A DNA stretch of 64,000 nucleotides, from assembly GCA_003139095.1 (NCBI GenBank), contig PLHW01000039.1, forward strand, positions 1 to 64,000, in the 5' to 3' direction. This DNA is from Acidobacteriaceae bacterium (lineage in GTDB: Bacteria; Acidobacteriota; Terriglobia; Terriglobales; Acidobacteriaceae). Shown one piece after another: positions 49,479-58,936 of this stretch (its first letter is position 1; every line of letters starts with the position of its first letter). The notes under the pieces are model-generated. The model saw only the letters and a list, made by a program, of their open reading frames with translations, had not been told where the DNA came from and searched no databases. A program made the translations under genes and the position numbers.

Positions 49479-50132
49479 ATGATTCTGGTTCCGGTTAAGA
49501 ATTTGAAAGACGCAAAGCAGCGGCTGTCGCCCATTCTCAGCCCCGAGGAGCGTTTCGCGCTGGCGCAGGCAATGTGTGAAGACGTGTTGCAGACGTTGGC
49601 GGAATGGCAGACGAGACTTGCGGTTGCGGTCGTAACTGGCGATCCATTTGCACGTCAGTGCGCGGTACGATTCGGATTTGAAATTATTCCCGACAACGAG
49701 AACGGCGGCGAAACCAACGCGATTGAATCGGCGACCACGCTGTGTCATCGACGGGGTGCGCGGAGCGCACTCGTCATTCCGGCTGACATCCCGTTGATCG
49801 AAGCCGCCGAACTTCAGAGAATTATGGACGAAGCTCTCTTGCCCGGTGCGCTTCTAGTGCCGGACGCGGCGGGACGTGGCACAAACGCGGCCTTTCGCTC
49901 TCCCGCAGACTTGTTTCCCTTGCGCTTTGGCAACGACAGTTTTCTTCCGCATCTGGCCGCTGCCAAGGCAACCGGCCTGCCCTGTGTTGTCCTCGAATTG
50001 CCGGGAATTGCACGCGATGTGGATCGTCCGGAAGATCTGCGTGAAATTGCCACAGCGACTGGTGAGAGACGTTCTCAGAAACTCGCGCGGAGTTGGAACC
50101 TGGACGAACGGATTCAGGCCTGCCATGGGTAA
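49479..50132 (+). CDS. cofC: 2-phospho-L-lactate (or PEP) guanylyltransferase CofC
   Basis: ILVPVKNLKDAKQRLSPILSPEERFALAQAMCEDVL; VIPADIPLI; PDAAGRGTNAAF. Confidence 0.92.
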   Translation: MILVPVKNLKDAKQRLSPILSPEERFALAQAMCEDVLQTLAEWQTRLAVAVVTGDPFARQCAVRFGFEIIPDNENGGETNAIESATTLCHRRGARSALVIPADIPLIEAAELQRIMDEALLPGALLVPDAAGRGTNAAFRSPADLFPLRFGNDSFLPHLAAAKATGLPCVVLELPGIARDVDRPEDLREIATATGERRSQKLARSWNLDERIQACHG

Positions 50133-50988
50133 GCGAGTTGCGGGCGCGAGACGGGAAAAAGTTGCCACGCCAGTGCGGGAGAAACTTCAAGACGAAGTCC
50201 GCATTTTGCCCATCCGCGTGACGCGCGAAATCGGCGGGGAAGTGAGAGCGCCAGGGAGAGCCGAGGCAAACTCTGGCGGGACTCCTTCCGAGCCGCTCGT
50301 CGAGACGTTGGTCAATTCAGCGCGCGAAGCGGGCCTCGGGTTTGAAGAGGGCGACATACTCGTGGTCAAGCACAAAATTGTTTCGAAAGCGGAAGGCGCC
50401 GTCGTCGTGCTCGATGACGTTCGGCCCTCCGCTGCTTCGCGGCGCTGGGCGGAACGCTACGGACTTGACCCGCGCGTCAGTGAATTGGCGTTGCGCGAGA
50501 GCCGTCGCGTCGTGCGGCGAAAACACGGCGTACTGATCACAGAAACGCGCCACGGTTTTGTCTGCGCGAACAGCGGCGTCGATGTTTCGAATGTCGATGG
50601 CGGCAGGCACGCCGTGCTCTTGCCCAGAGATGCGGACCAATCCGCGGCAAGCTTACGACGTGGTCTGAAAAAGCTGCTGGGGCTGGATGTTGCCGTCATC
50701 GTCAGCGATAGCTTTGGGCGCCCGTGGCGTGAGGGCCTGACCGAAGTGGCCATTGGAGTCGCTGGAATGAGGCCACTCATCGATTATCGTGGACGGCGCG
50801 ATTCTCACGGCTACTCGTTGCACTCGACCATCGAAGCCGTTGCCGACGAACTGGCTTGCGCTGCGGGACTCGTCTGCGGCAAGCTAGCGGGTACGCCTGC
50901 GTGTATCATTCGCGGTTATTCTTATGGACGAGGAAAAGGCCGAGCGACCGACCTGATTCGCCCCGCTACGCGCGATCTCTTTCGCTAG
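50125..50988 (+). CDS. cofE: Coenzyme F420-0:L-glutamate ligase CofE
   Basis: EEGDILVVKHKIVSKAEG; FVCANSGVDVSNVDGG; VIVSDSFGRPWREGLTEVAIGVAGM. ATG 50125 overlaps cofC by 8 nt. Confidence 0.94.
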   Translation: MGKRVAGARREKVATPVREKLQDEVRILPIRVTREIGGEVRAPGRAEANSGGTPSEPLVETLVNSAREAGLGFEEGDILVVKHKIVSKAEGAVVVLDDVRPSAASRRWAERYGLDPRVSELALRESRRVVRRKHGVLITETRHGFVCANSGVDVSNVDGGRHAVLLPRDADQSAASLRRGLKKLLGLDVAVIVSDSFGRPWREGLTEVAIGVAGMRPLIDYRGRRDSHGYSLHSTIEAVADELACAAGLVCGKLAGTPACIIRGYSYGRGKGRATDLIRPATRDLFR

Positions 50989-51006
50989 ATGATTCGGAGG
51001 AGTCTC

Positions 51007-52230
51007 ATGACGCAAACATCTGAGCTTGAGCAGTTCCCCAACTTCAGTTGGGAGGAAGCCGCGCAATCCGCCTCGTCCCCGATCCGCGGAGCGCTCGAGC
51101 GCGTTCTGGAAAGGCAAGATGGAGCGTGTCTGCTCGACGACGAGAAATACGCGTTGGCAGACTGCCAGGGCGCGGATCTGCTCGCGCTGCTGTTGGCTGC
51201 CGATTCGCTCCGCCGCGATTTGGTCGGTGACATTGTTACGTACGTCGTCAACCGCAATATTAATTTCACAAATATCTGTTTTGTGGGATGCAAATTTTGC
51301 GCTTTCAGCCGCGGACCGCGAGAAGGCGATTCCTATTTTCATTCCATCGAAGACATGGCCCGCAAAGCCAAAGAAGCGGCGGAGTTGGGCGCAACTGAGG
51401 TGTGCATTCAAGGCGGCCTGCCGCGCGATCTGCCTCCTTTTTATTATCGCGACATTCTTCGAGCTGTGAAGAACGCGGTCCCGGGGATGCACATTCATGC
51501 CTTCTCGCCCATGGAGATTGTCTATGGCGTCGAACTCACCGGCATGCCGCTCGGCGACTATCTTTGCATGCTGCGCGATAACGGCCTCGACACGTTGCCC
51601 GGCACTGCGGCGGAAATTCTCGATGACGAAGTCCGGCATGTGCTGTCGCGAAACAAACTTTCCGCGGCCGAGTGGCAGGATGTGATCCGCACCGCGCACG
51701 CGTGCGGCATTCCAAGTACATCCACTCTGATGTATGGGCACATGGAGACGCCCGCTCACTGGGTCCGGCAGTTGGCGCTGTTCCGCGAGATCCAGTCTGA
51801 GACGGGCGGTTTTACCGAGTTCGTGCCGCTGGGCTTTGTGCACCAGAACACGTTGTTATTTCAGCAGGGGCTGGCACGGACTGGGCCCACGTTCGCCGAA
51901 CATCTGAAGATTCATGCCCTGGCCAGAATTCTGCTAGCCGGATCGATCCACAATATCCAGGTTTCATGGGTGAAGTTGAATCGCCGGCTATCGCAACTCT
52001 GCCTGCATGCCGGCGCGAACGACTACGGCGGCACGTTGATGGAAGAAAACATCTCCCGTGAGGCCGGAGCGACCGCCGGCCAGTACACCACTCCCGAAGA
52101 ATTTCAATCTTTAATTCTGGAGATTGGCCGCATTCCGGCCGAGCGGAACACAAAATATTCGCGGATTCAGCTCAAGCAGTCGATTGAGGCGCTGTCTTCC
52201 GAGTATGTGCTCGTTCCAGAGTTTGCCTGA
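51007..52230 (+). CDS. cofH: FO synthase subunit CofH (radical SAM)
   Basis: NINFTNICFVGCKFCAFSR (CxxxCxxC); EVCIQGGLPRDLPPFYYRDILRAVK; HIHAFSPMEI. GGAGG before ATG. Confidence 0.94.
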   Translation: MTQTSELEQFPNFSWEEAAQSASSPIRGALERVLERQDGACLLDDEKYALADCQGADLLALLLAADSLRRDLVGDIVTYVVNRNINFTNICFVGCKFCAFSRGPREGDSYFHSIEDMARKAKEAAELGATEVCIQGGLPRDLPPFYYRDILRAVKNAVPGMHIHAFSPMEIVYGVELTGMPLGDYLCMLRDNGLDTLPGTAAEILDDEVRHVLSRNKLSAAEWQDVIRTAHACGIPSTSTLMYGHMETPAHWVRQLALFREIQSETGGFTEFVPLGFVHQNTLLFQQGLARTGPTFAEHLKIHALARILLAGSIHNIQVSWVKLNRRLSQLCLHAGANDYGGTLMEENISREAGATAGQYTTPEEFQSLILEIGRIPAERNTKYSRIQLKQSIEALSSEYVLVPEFA

Positions 52231-52313
52231 GCCGGGCGACCCGCTGACCCGCGTATTTGCCCGACATCGTGCCGGAGCGCCCGGCCCGTCTTGTAGCCCA
52301 CCTCACACGCGTC

Positions 52314-52329
52314 CGTGACACACATCACA
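52314..52329. promoter_or_regulatory. CRP-like site CGTGA-CACACA-TCACA upstream of korD
   Basis: GTGA-N6-TCAC core with one deviation from TGTGA-N6-TCACA. Confidence 0.5.
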
Positions 52330-52370
52330 CCGCGTTGCGACGCTAAAAATCCATAATGCTTGCGAACCTT

Positions 52371-52388
52371 CGGGAGCTGACGCTCCCG
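52371..52388 (+). other. Leader hairpin CGGGAGC-TGAC-GCTCCCG
   Basis: Perfect 7-bp stem with tetraloop directly 5' of the SD-like GGGGG and GTG 52404. Confidence 0.5.
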
Positions 52389-52403
52389 CTCGTGGGGGTA
52401 TTC

Positions 52404-52673
52404 GTGGCAGCAAAAGGACGCGTATCTATCGTTGTCGAACGGTGCAAGGCCTGCGGCTTCTGTGTAGAGTTCTGCCCTACCAAAGTTCTGGCGCTCTCCT
52501 CGGCATTCAATTCCAAGGGCTATCACCCGCCGCACGTCGTCTCGCCGGAGAAGTGCAGCGGCTGCGATCTTTGCGGCATGTACTGCCCAGACTTCGCCAT
52601 CTACGGTCACAAGTTGCAGGCGCCGAAGGCGGAGGCAACAGCGGAGGCAAAAGAGGTGAACAATGAAGGCTGA
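52404..52673 (+). CDS. korD: 2-oxoacid:ferredoxin oxidoreductase delta subunit (2x[4Fe-4S])
   Basis: CKACGFCVEFCP...CSGCDLCGMYCPDFAI. Start GTG 52404 (SD) or ATG 52356. Confidence 0.9.
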   Translation: MAAKGRVSIVVERCKACGFCVEFCPTKVLALSSAFNSKGYHPPHVVSPEKCSGCDLCGMYCPDFAIYGHKLQAPKAEATAEAKEVNNEG

Positions 52674-53820
52674 TCCACGCGGCGTACTCACTGGCACTCA
52701 TTTTATGGATGGCGACCACGCCTGCTGCGAAGGCGCTTTGGCCGCGGGCGCGCGTTTTGCGGCTGGTTATCCAATCACGCCCTCCACCGAAGTGGTTGAA
52801 CGCTTCGCGCAGCGCGTGCCGACGGTCGGCGGCTGCTTCATCCAGATGGAAGACGAACTCGCGGCCTCGATCACGCTGCAAGGCGGCGTGTGGGGCGGCG
52901 CGAAGGCATTCACCGTCACCTCCGGACCCGGCTTCTCTCTGATGATGGAGCACATTGGTTACGCAGCGATGACCGAAACGCCTTGCGTCTTCGTCGATGT
53001 GCAGCGCGGCGGACCTTCCACGGGCCTGCCCACGCTTCCCGCTCAGGGCGACATGATGCAGGCGCGCTGGGGATCGCATGGCGATTATGAAATTATCGCG
53101 CTCTGCCCCAACTCTCCACAGGAGTGCTTTGACCTCACCATCAAAGCCTTCAACTTGGCGGAAGAATTTCGCGTTCCCGTCATGTTCATGATGGATGAAG
53201 TGGTTGGCCACATGACGGAAAAAGTCGTGATTCCGCCGGCCGATGAGATTGAAGTGACGCCGCGCAAACACACGCACAAATCGGTCGAGGACTACCTTCC
53301 CTACGGCACTAACGGAGACATGGTCCCGGAGATGGCGCACGCCGGCGAAGGCTACAAATTCCATGTCACCGGGTTGACGCACGACGAGCGCGGCTATCCC
53401 AACATGACGCCGAAGATGCAGCAGAAGCTGGTGACGCGCCTGCAAAACAAAATTCTCTCCGCCACAGACCGCATCTCCATGTTCGAGGAAGAGGGCACGG
53501 CCGATGCCGATGTGGTCGTCGTTTCCTACGGCATCACCTCGCGAGTCGCGCAGCGCGCCATCGAAATGGCTCGCGCTGACGGGTTAAAGGTCGGCAAACT
53601 TCGGCTCATCACCGCGTGGCCCTTCCCGGAAAATAAAATTCGCCAACTCGCCGCCCATATCAAGGCTTTCGTCGTGCCGGAGTTGAACCTGGGACAAATG
53701 GTGCGCGAGGTGGAACGCGCCGCCGCAGGAAAGGCCCAGACCTTTCTGGTGCCCCACGCCGGCGGCAGTGTGCATCATCCCGAAGAAATTCTTGCGTTTA
53801 TTCAGGAGGCTGTCCGATGA
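52663..53820 (+). CDS. korA: 2-oxoacid:ferredoxin oxidoreductase alpha subunit
   Basis: GYPITPSTEVVERFAQRVP...QMEDELAASITLQGGVWGGAKAFTVTSGPGFSLMMEHIGYAAMTETPCVFVDVQRGGPSTGLPT. Confidence 0.95.
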   Translation: MKADPRGVLTGTHFMDGDHACCEGALAAGARFAAGYPITPSTEVVERFAQRVPTVGGCFIQMEDELAASITLQGGVWGGAKAFTVTSGPGFSLMMEHIGYAAMTETPCVFVDVQRGGPSTGLPTLPAQGDMMQARWGSHGDYEIIALCPNSPQECFDLTIKAFNLAEEFRVPVMFMMDEVVGHMTEKVVIPPADEIEVTPRKHTHKSVEDYLPYGTNGDMVPEMAHAGEGYKFHVTGLTHDERGYPNMTPKMQQKLVTRLQNKILSATDRISMFEEEGTADADVVVVSYGITSRVAQRAIEMARADGLKVGKLRLITAWPFPENKIRQLAAHIKAFVVPELNLGQMVREVERAAAGKAQTFLVPHAGGSVHHPEEILAFIQEAVR

Positions 53821-54734
53821 CCACGCTGGTAAGCCCTATCCCGGGGAATCCCGTCGAGCCGTTTCTGCGCTCCGATCGCATGCCCCACATCTGGTGTCCC
53901 GGATGCGGCATCGGCACCACCGTCAATTGCTTTGCCGAGGCTCTGATCGAATCCAAAATCGACCTGAAGACTCTCGCGCTCGTCTCCGGCATTGGCTGCA
54001 CGGGCCGCGTGGCCGGATACGTCAAGCTCGATTCCTTCCACACCACGCACGGCCGCGCCATCCCGTTTGCCACTGGCCTTAAGCTCGCCAACCCCGGCCT
54101 CAATGTCGTCGTCTACTCCGGCGATGGCGATCTCTCCGCGATTGGCGGCAATCACCTCATCCACGCGGCGCGCCGCAACATCGACCTCAAGGTGATCTGC
54201 GTCAACAACCTGATCTACGCGATGACCGGCGGCCAGACCGCTCCGACTACTCCCGGCCACGCGACAACATCCACGTCGCCCTACGGAACTTTCGAGCCGT
54301 CCTTCAATCTTCCGCATCTGGTCGAGGCTGCGGGCGCAGTCTACGTCGCGCGCTGGACGACGTTCCATGTTCGTCAGCTTGCGCGCTCCATTACAGAGGC
54401 CTTCAACAAAAAGGGTTTCAGTTTTATCGAAGTGATTTCGCCCTGCCCCACGCTCTACCAGCGCCGCAACAAAATGGGTGACGGCCTCGAGACCATGAAG
54501 TACTACAAAGAAAAAAGCAAAACCAAGCACGGCGCGCCCACCAGCGAAGTCGGGCTCACGCTGAACGGCGAAATCATCGTCGGCAAGTTCGTCGACCGCG
54601 ACCGCCCCGATTACAGCACACTACTCAAGGCTCAGATGCACGAGTCGCTGGGCGACAAGTACGTCGATTACGACGAAGAACAAGGCTATGCATGCAGTGC
54701 CGACGGCGGTTGCGAGGAGGATTCATGCCACTAA
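53817..54734 (+). CDS. korB: 2-oxoacid:ferredoxin oxidoreductase beta subunit
   Basis: WCPGCGIGTTVNCFAEAL...SGIGCTGRVAGYVKLDSFHTTHGRAIPFATGLKLANPGLNVVVYSGDGD (TPP motif). Confidence 0.95.
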   Translation: MTTLVSPIPGNPVEPFLRSDRMPHIWCPGCGIGTTVNCFAEALIESKIDLKTLALVSGIGCTGRVAGYVKLDSFHTTHGRAIPFATGLKLANPGLNVVVYSGDGDLSAIGGNHLIHAARRNIDLKVICVNNLIYAMTGGQTAPTTPGHATTSTSPYGTFEPSFNLPHLVEAAGAVYVARWTTFHVRQLARSITEAFNKKGFSFIEVISPCPTLYQRRNKMGDGLETMKYYKEKSKTKHGAPTSEVGLTLNGEIIVGKFVDRDRPDYSTLLKAQMHESLGDKYVDYDEEQGYACSADGGCEEDSCH

Positions 54735-55327
54735 CTGAGATTCGCGTTGCGGGATTCGGAGGCCAGGGTGTAATTCTCTCGGCCATCGTGCTCGGGAAAG
54801 CCTGCTCCATTTATGAAGGCAAATTCGCGACCATGACGCAGAACTTTGGCCCAGAAGCGCGCGGCGGAGCGTGCAGCGCACAACTCATGCTTTCCGACAC
54901 GCCGGTGCTTTATCCCTACGTCACACAACCGGACATCATGGTCGTGATGTCTCAGGAAGCGTACGTAAAATTTGCCTCCGAGTTAAAAGAAGACGGGACA
55001 CTCATTATCGAGCGCGACCTGGTTCGCGTCACCGATCTTCCCAAGCAGACAAAAATCTATAGTGTGCCAGCCACGCGCATTGCCGAGGAACTTGGCAAGC
55101 GCATGGTGCTGAACATCGTCATGGTGGGCTTTTTTACTGCCGTTACGCAGTTGCTCGAAGCCGATGCGGTTCGCAAAGCCGTCGCCGATTCGGTCCCGGC
55201 AAGCTTCAGGGAATTGAACCTAAAAGCCTTCGACAGAGGCTACGAATACGGAGTCTCAGCTCTGGCCGCCGGGCCCGAAACGCCAGACCTGGAGCAAAAC
55301 GCGGCGGTGTCACAGGAACTGGTCTAA
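54725..55327 (+). CDS. korC: 2-oxoacid:ferredoxin oxidoreductase gamma subunit
   Basis: EIRVAGFGGQGVILSAIVLGKACSIYEGKFATMTQNFGPEARGGACSAQLMLSD. Confidence 0.94.
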   Translation: MPLTEIRVAGFGGQGVILSAIVLGKACSIYEGKFATMTQNFGPEARGGACSAQLMLSDTPVLYPYVTQPDIMVVMSQEAYVKFASELKEDGTLIIERDLVRVTDLPKQTKIYSVPATRIAEELGKRMVLNIVMVGFFTAVTQLLEADAVRKAVADSVPASFRELNLKAFDRGYEYGVSALAAGPETPDLEQNAAVSQELV

Positions 55328-55383
55328 GAACTATAGAAAACCGGCTATTCGGCAGCACGTCGAGCCGTTCGCGCCAGCTTTCT

Positions 55384-56724
55384 CTACTCATCCACCGGCT
55401 GGGCATTCAACTCCTGCTCGGGTTCGCCGCCGGACAGGCCTTGCGCAATGATAAGACGGCGCGCCTCGATTCGTAGTTCCGGCAGTTTGCGCGCGAACCA
55501 GATCGCGCCCATCACGCAGGCAAGCCCTCCTACCTCAACTGTCACCGGTGCGCCCATGCGATGAGCGAGTGCTCCGCCGAACAATGCACCAAATGGCGCC
55601 ATCCCCATGAACATCATCGAGTATAGCGACATGACTCGCCCGCGCAGCTGATCGGGCACCATCGTCTGGATCAGAGTGTTTGAACACGCCATCTGTAACA
55701 TCATCGAATATCCGGCCGGCAACAGCAGCGCCACCGATAGCCAGAAAATTTTCGAGAAAGAAAACAGAAACAAACTGACGCCAAAGGTGGCGCAGGTGAT
55801 GGCCACCCAGCGCCCCAGCCCTTTTACGCCAGTCTTGGTTGCGAGCGTGAGCGCTCCAAGCAGCGCGCCCACGCCCGTCGCGCCCATCAGAATGCCCAGG
55901 CCTCGCGCGCCGCCGTGCAGGATCTTATCGGCAAAAACCGGCATCAGCACCGTGTAGGGCATTCCGACCAGGCTGATCAGCCCAAGCAACAGTAGCAGTG
56001 CGCGGATCATCTTCGTCTGGCTCACCCAGCGAAAACCTTCGATGATGTCTTCGATCGGCGAGCCAGTAACGATGCGCCGTACCGAGTGCACGCGCATTAG
56101 AATCAGCCCGACGATAACGGCGATGTAGCTGATCGCGTTTGCGGCAAAGCACCAGCCTTCGCCGATGCGTGACACCAGAATTCCGGCGACGGCCGGCCCA
56201 ACAACCCGCGCGCCGTTGAACATCGAAGAGTTCAGCGCGATGGCATTCATCAGGTCTTCTTTTCCGACCATGTCGACGAGAAACGATTGCCGGCCGGGAA
56301 TGTCGAACGCGTTGACCACTCCCAGAATCGCGGCCAAAACAAAAACATGCCAAACGTGTATGCGACCGCTCAGCGTCAGCCAGGCCAGAATCGCCGCGAG
56401 AGTCATGGAGGCCGTTTGCGTCGTGATAATCAACCGCTGCCGGTTGACCCGGTCCGCCGTGATGCCGCCGATTGGCGCCACGAGAAATACCGGAATCTGG
56501 CTCGAGAATCCCACCGCACCAAGCAGCAGCGCCGATCCCGTCAGCCGATAAACGAGCCAGGCCTGCGCCACGCTTTGCATCCAAGTTCCGATGAGCGAGA
56601 TCAGTTGCCCGCTAAAAAACAGCTGAAAGTTCCGATGGCGTAGCGCCCGCAAGGTTGTGGCCAATCTTGATAACGCTTTCGCGTGGGTCCCAGCGTCAAG
56701 TGGTGGATTCTGTGCGTGAGTCAC
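55384..56724 (-). CDS. MFS transporter (EntS/MFS_3-like exporter)
   Basis: LRHRNFQLFFSGQLISLIGTWMQSVAQAWLVYRLTGSALLLGAVGF; 10-12 TM helices. Confidence 0.92.
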   Translation of the reverse strand: MTHAQNPPLDAGTHAKALSRLATTLRALRHRNFQLFFSGQLISLIGTWMQSVAQAWLVYRLTGSALLLGAVGFSSQIPVFLVAPIGGITADRVNRQRLIITTQTASMTLAAILAWLTLSGRIHVWHVFVLAAILGVVNAFDIPGRQSFLVDMVGKEDLMNAIALNSSMFNGARVVGPAVAGILVSRIGEGWCFAANAISYIAVIVGLILMRVHSVRRIVTGSPIEDIIEGFRWVSQTKMIRALLLLLGLISLVGMPYTVLMPVFADKILHGGARGLGILMGATGVGALLGALTLATKTGVKGLGRWVAITCATFGVSLFLFSFSKIFWLSVALLLPAGYSMMLQMACSNTLIQTMVPDQLRGRVMSLYSMMFMGMAPFGALFGGALAHRMGAPVTVEVGGLACVMGAIWFARKLPELRIEARRLIIAQGLSGGEPEQELNAQPVDE

Positions 56725-56952
56725 TCTCTAAAACCTTGGCACATCTTTGGGATGACGGCAACCGGTGGCGAGTTGTGGGTGCACGAAATCGTGGGCGAAA
56801 CCATTACGGAGTTTATATTGCACACAAATTTGCACATGCCCGCGGGGTCACTGAGTTGCAACTTCCCGCGCGCTCCGTTTCAGGATAGAGTAAAGACTCC
56901 TGACCGCTCCGGAGTGCGCGTAAGCGAGCGTTAGCCGCAGAATGCATTCAGA

Positions 56953-57351
56953 ATGTCCACCACTGACCCAATTCGCCTGGAACGCCGTGCGGGCCAACGC
57001 TTCGAAGCGCTCACGCCTCTGGCGGTTCACTTCGAGCAGCGGCTGATACCGGGCTTCACGCAAAACCTGAGTGCCCGAGGCATTTTCTTCTATGCCGCGG
57101 TCGCGTTGCCCGAGGGCTCACTCATCGAGTTGACCTTCACCATGCCATCGGAGATCACCTTGGGCGAGAGCATGCCGGTTCGCTGTCGCGGGCGGGTTTT
57201 GCGAGTTACCTCTCCCCAAATCAATCAGCGGAACGGCGTTGCTGTGCGGCTCCTTTCCTATGAGTATCTGCCGACGGGCGACGACGGTTCCGCGTTGCAA
57301 TTCCTCCGAACCTCCGGGGAATCGCCCGCTTTTACCTATCCTTCCCGCTGA
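56953..57351 (+). CDS. PilZ-domain protein (c-di-GMP binding candidate)
   Basis: ERRAGQRF (RxxxR) and NLSARGIFF ([D/N]xSxxG). Confidence 0.85.
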   Translation: MSTTDPIRLERRAGQRFEALTPLAVHFEQRLIPGFTQNLSARGIFFYAAVALPEGSLIELTFTMPSEITLGESMPVRCRGRVLRVTSPQINQRNGVAVRLLSYEYLPTGDDGSALQFLRTSGESPAFTYPSR

Positions 57352-57519
57352 CGGCAGTTTTCAAAATCTCCTCGATCTTCCCAATAAAGGCCTTGCTGCC
57401 TTACAATGGGTTCAACCAATTCTGGCGATCTGGTTTCTGCCGGAGCCTGCGCCCAATGCCCAATCCACGCTCGCTTCGATTACGAAGGTCATTTGGCTCG
57501 GAGGCAGAAAGTTCGTAGC

Positions 57520-58782
57520 ATGAACCTGAACACTGAGAACCGACTCATGCACGGGATCGCAGTCGCCGTCCTGACCGAGGACCGCGAACAATCCGTGATT
57601 CTGAATACTCGCGTCGAAAGCACGCACCTCGCCCGTACGGTTTTGAGCCACAATGGCTTCCCGTTGGGCCCGGGCGATGCGTTGCTGCGTCAGCTTCAGG
57701 ATCAGCATGCCGAGGTTGTTCTGCTGGATATCGATCCGCGCAATCCGCAGCGGGCCGTGCGCACCATCGAACTGATCCACGCCAGCATTCCCGATATCAC
57801 CATTTTCGCGGTTGGCGAGATGAACCAGCCCACAATCATTGTGTCCGCGATGCGTGCGGGCGCTCGCGAATTTGTGGACCGCGCCTCCACTCACGAAGCG
57901 CTGATCGAGGCCTTCGCCCGCTTTACCGCCGCTTTGAGCCGCGCTCAACGCAGTTCCAGCAAGGCGAGGGTGTTCACATTTCTCAACGCAAAAGGCGGAG
58001 CCGGCGCCACCACCGCGGCCGTCAATACCGCCGTCGCTCTCCAGGAAGCGCATGGCCGGGTGGTGCTGGTCGATTTCGCTGCCATCGGACACACAGCGTT
58101 GCAACTCAACCTGCGACCGCAATTCACGCTCATCGACGCGCTCCAAAATCTCCACCGCATGGATGTTTCGCTGCTCGATGGCCTGATGACGCCCTTTCGC
58201 AACGGTCTTCACCTGCTCGCGGGCGCGCAGCAGCCGCACTCGACCGCGCCGACCGCGGCCGAACTGGCTCGTCTTTTCGACTTGCTGGTGAGCCAATATC
58301 ATTTCGTTGTGCTCGATTGCTCGGGCCGCCTCGACGGCACGATGCAGAACATCTGCGAACTTTCGAACGCGGTGCTTCTCGTCGCGCAAACCGATGTCGT
58401 TTCCCTCTGGAGCGCGGGCCGTATTCAGACGTTTTTGCAGGAAGGCGCGGGCCGCGAACGGCTGCGCATCGTTCTCAATCGTTATAAAAAAATTCCTGGC
58501 TTCACCGATGAGGATGTTGAAAAGGCCACCAGTTGCCAGGTGCTGTGGAAAGTGCCCAACAATTTTCAGCTCATCGGGCCCGCCATCGACAAAGGCAGTC
58601 CCGTCGCGATGCAGGGAAATCACGAGATCGCCCGTTCCTACCAGGGACTGGCCGCGGCGCTCGCCGGCGCAACTACATCCGCCGAAGGCTCGCTTGCTTT
58701 GATGTACCAGCAGGACAAAGCCGACGCCAAGAAGCGTGCTACCGGCCAGCTCATCGTCTCGCCCATGCGCGCCGGACAATAA
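57520..58782 (+). CDS. CpaE-like (MinD/ParA superfamily) ATPase with N-terminal receiver-like domain
   Basis: FTFLNAKGGAGATTAAVNTAVALQEAHGRVVLVDFAAIGHTALQLNLRP. Confidence 0.88.
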   Translation: MNLNTENRLMHGIAVAVLTEDREQSVILNTRVESTHLARTVLSHNGFPLGPGDALLRQLQDQHAEVVLLDIDPRNPQRAVRTIELIHASIPDITIFAVGEMNQPTIIVSAMRAGAREFVDRASTHEALIEAFARFTAALSRAQRSSSKARVFTFLNAKGGAGATTAAVNTAVALQEAHGRVVLVDFAAIGHTALQLNLRPQFTLIDALQNLHRMDVSLLDGLMTPFRNGLHLLAGAQQPHSTAPTAAELARLFDLLVSQYHFVVLDCSGRLDGTMQNICELSNAVLLVAQTDVVSLWSAGRIQTFLQEGAGRERLRIVLNRYKKIPGFTDEDVEKATSCQVLWKVPNNFQLIGPAIDKGSPVAMQGNHEIARSYQGLAAALAGATTSAEGSLALMYQQDKADAKKRATGQLIVSPMRAGQ

Positions 58783-58786
58783 AAAC

Positions 58787-58936
58787 AAGTCAGAAGTAAG
58801 AAATCAGATTGCAGAAGTAAAACCCTGTCGCGCCGGCTGCATTGCCATGGGTGGACGTTCCTGGTTCTTGGACGCTCGTCAGAGTGGTGGGCCAGACTGA
58901 TTTTATTTTTGCAATCTGATTTCTTGCTTCTGACTT
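58787..58936. repeat. Inverted repeat of the TTCTGAC/TTGCAATCTGA family, 27-nt arms
   Basis: 58787-58813 vs 58910-58936, one mismatch (G-U in RNA); followed by more family units to about 58962. Confidence 0.92.
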
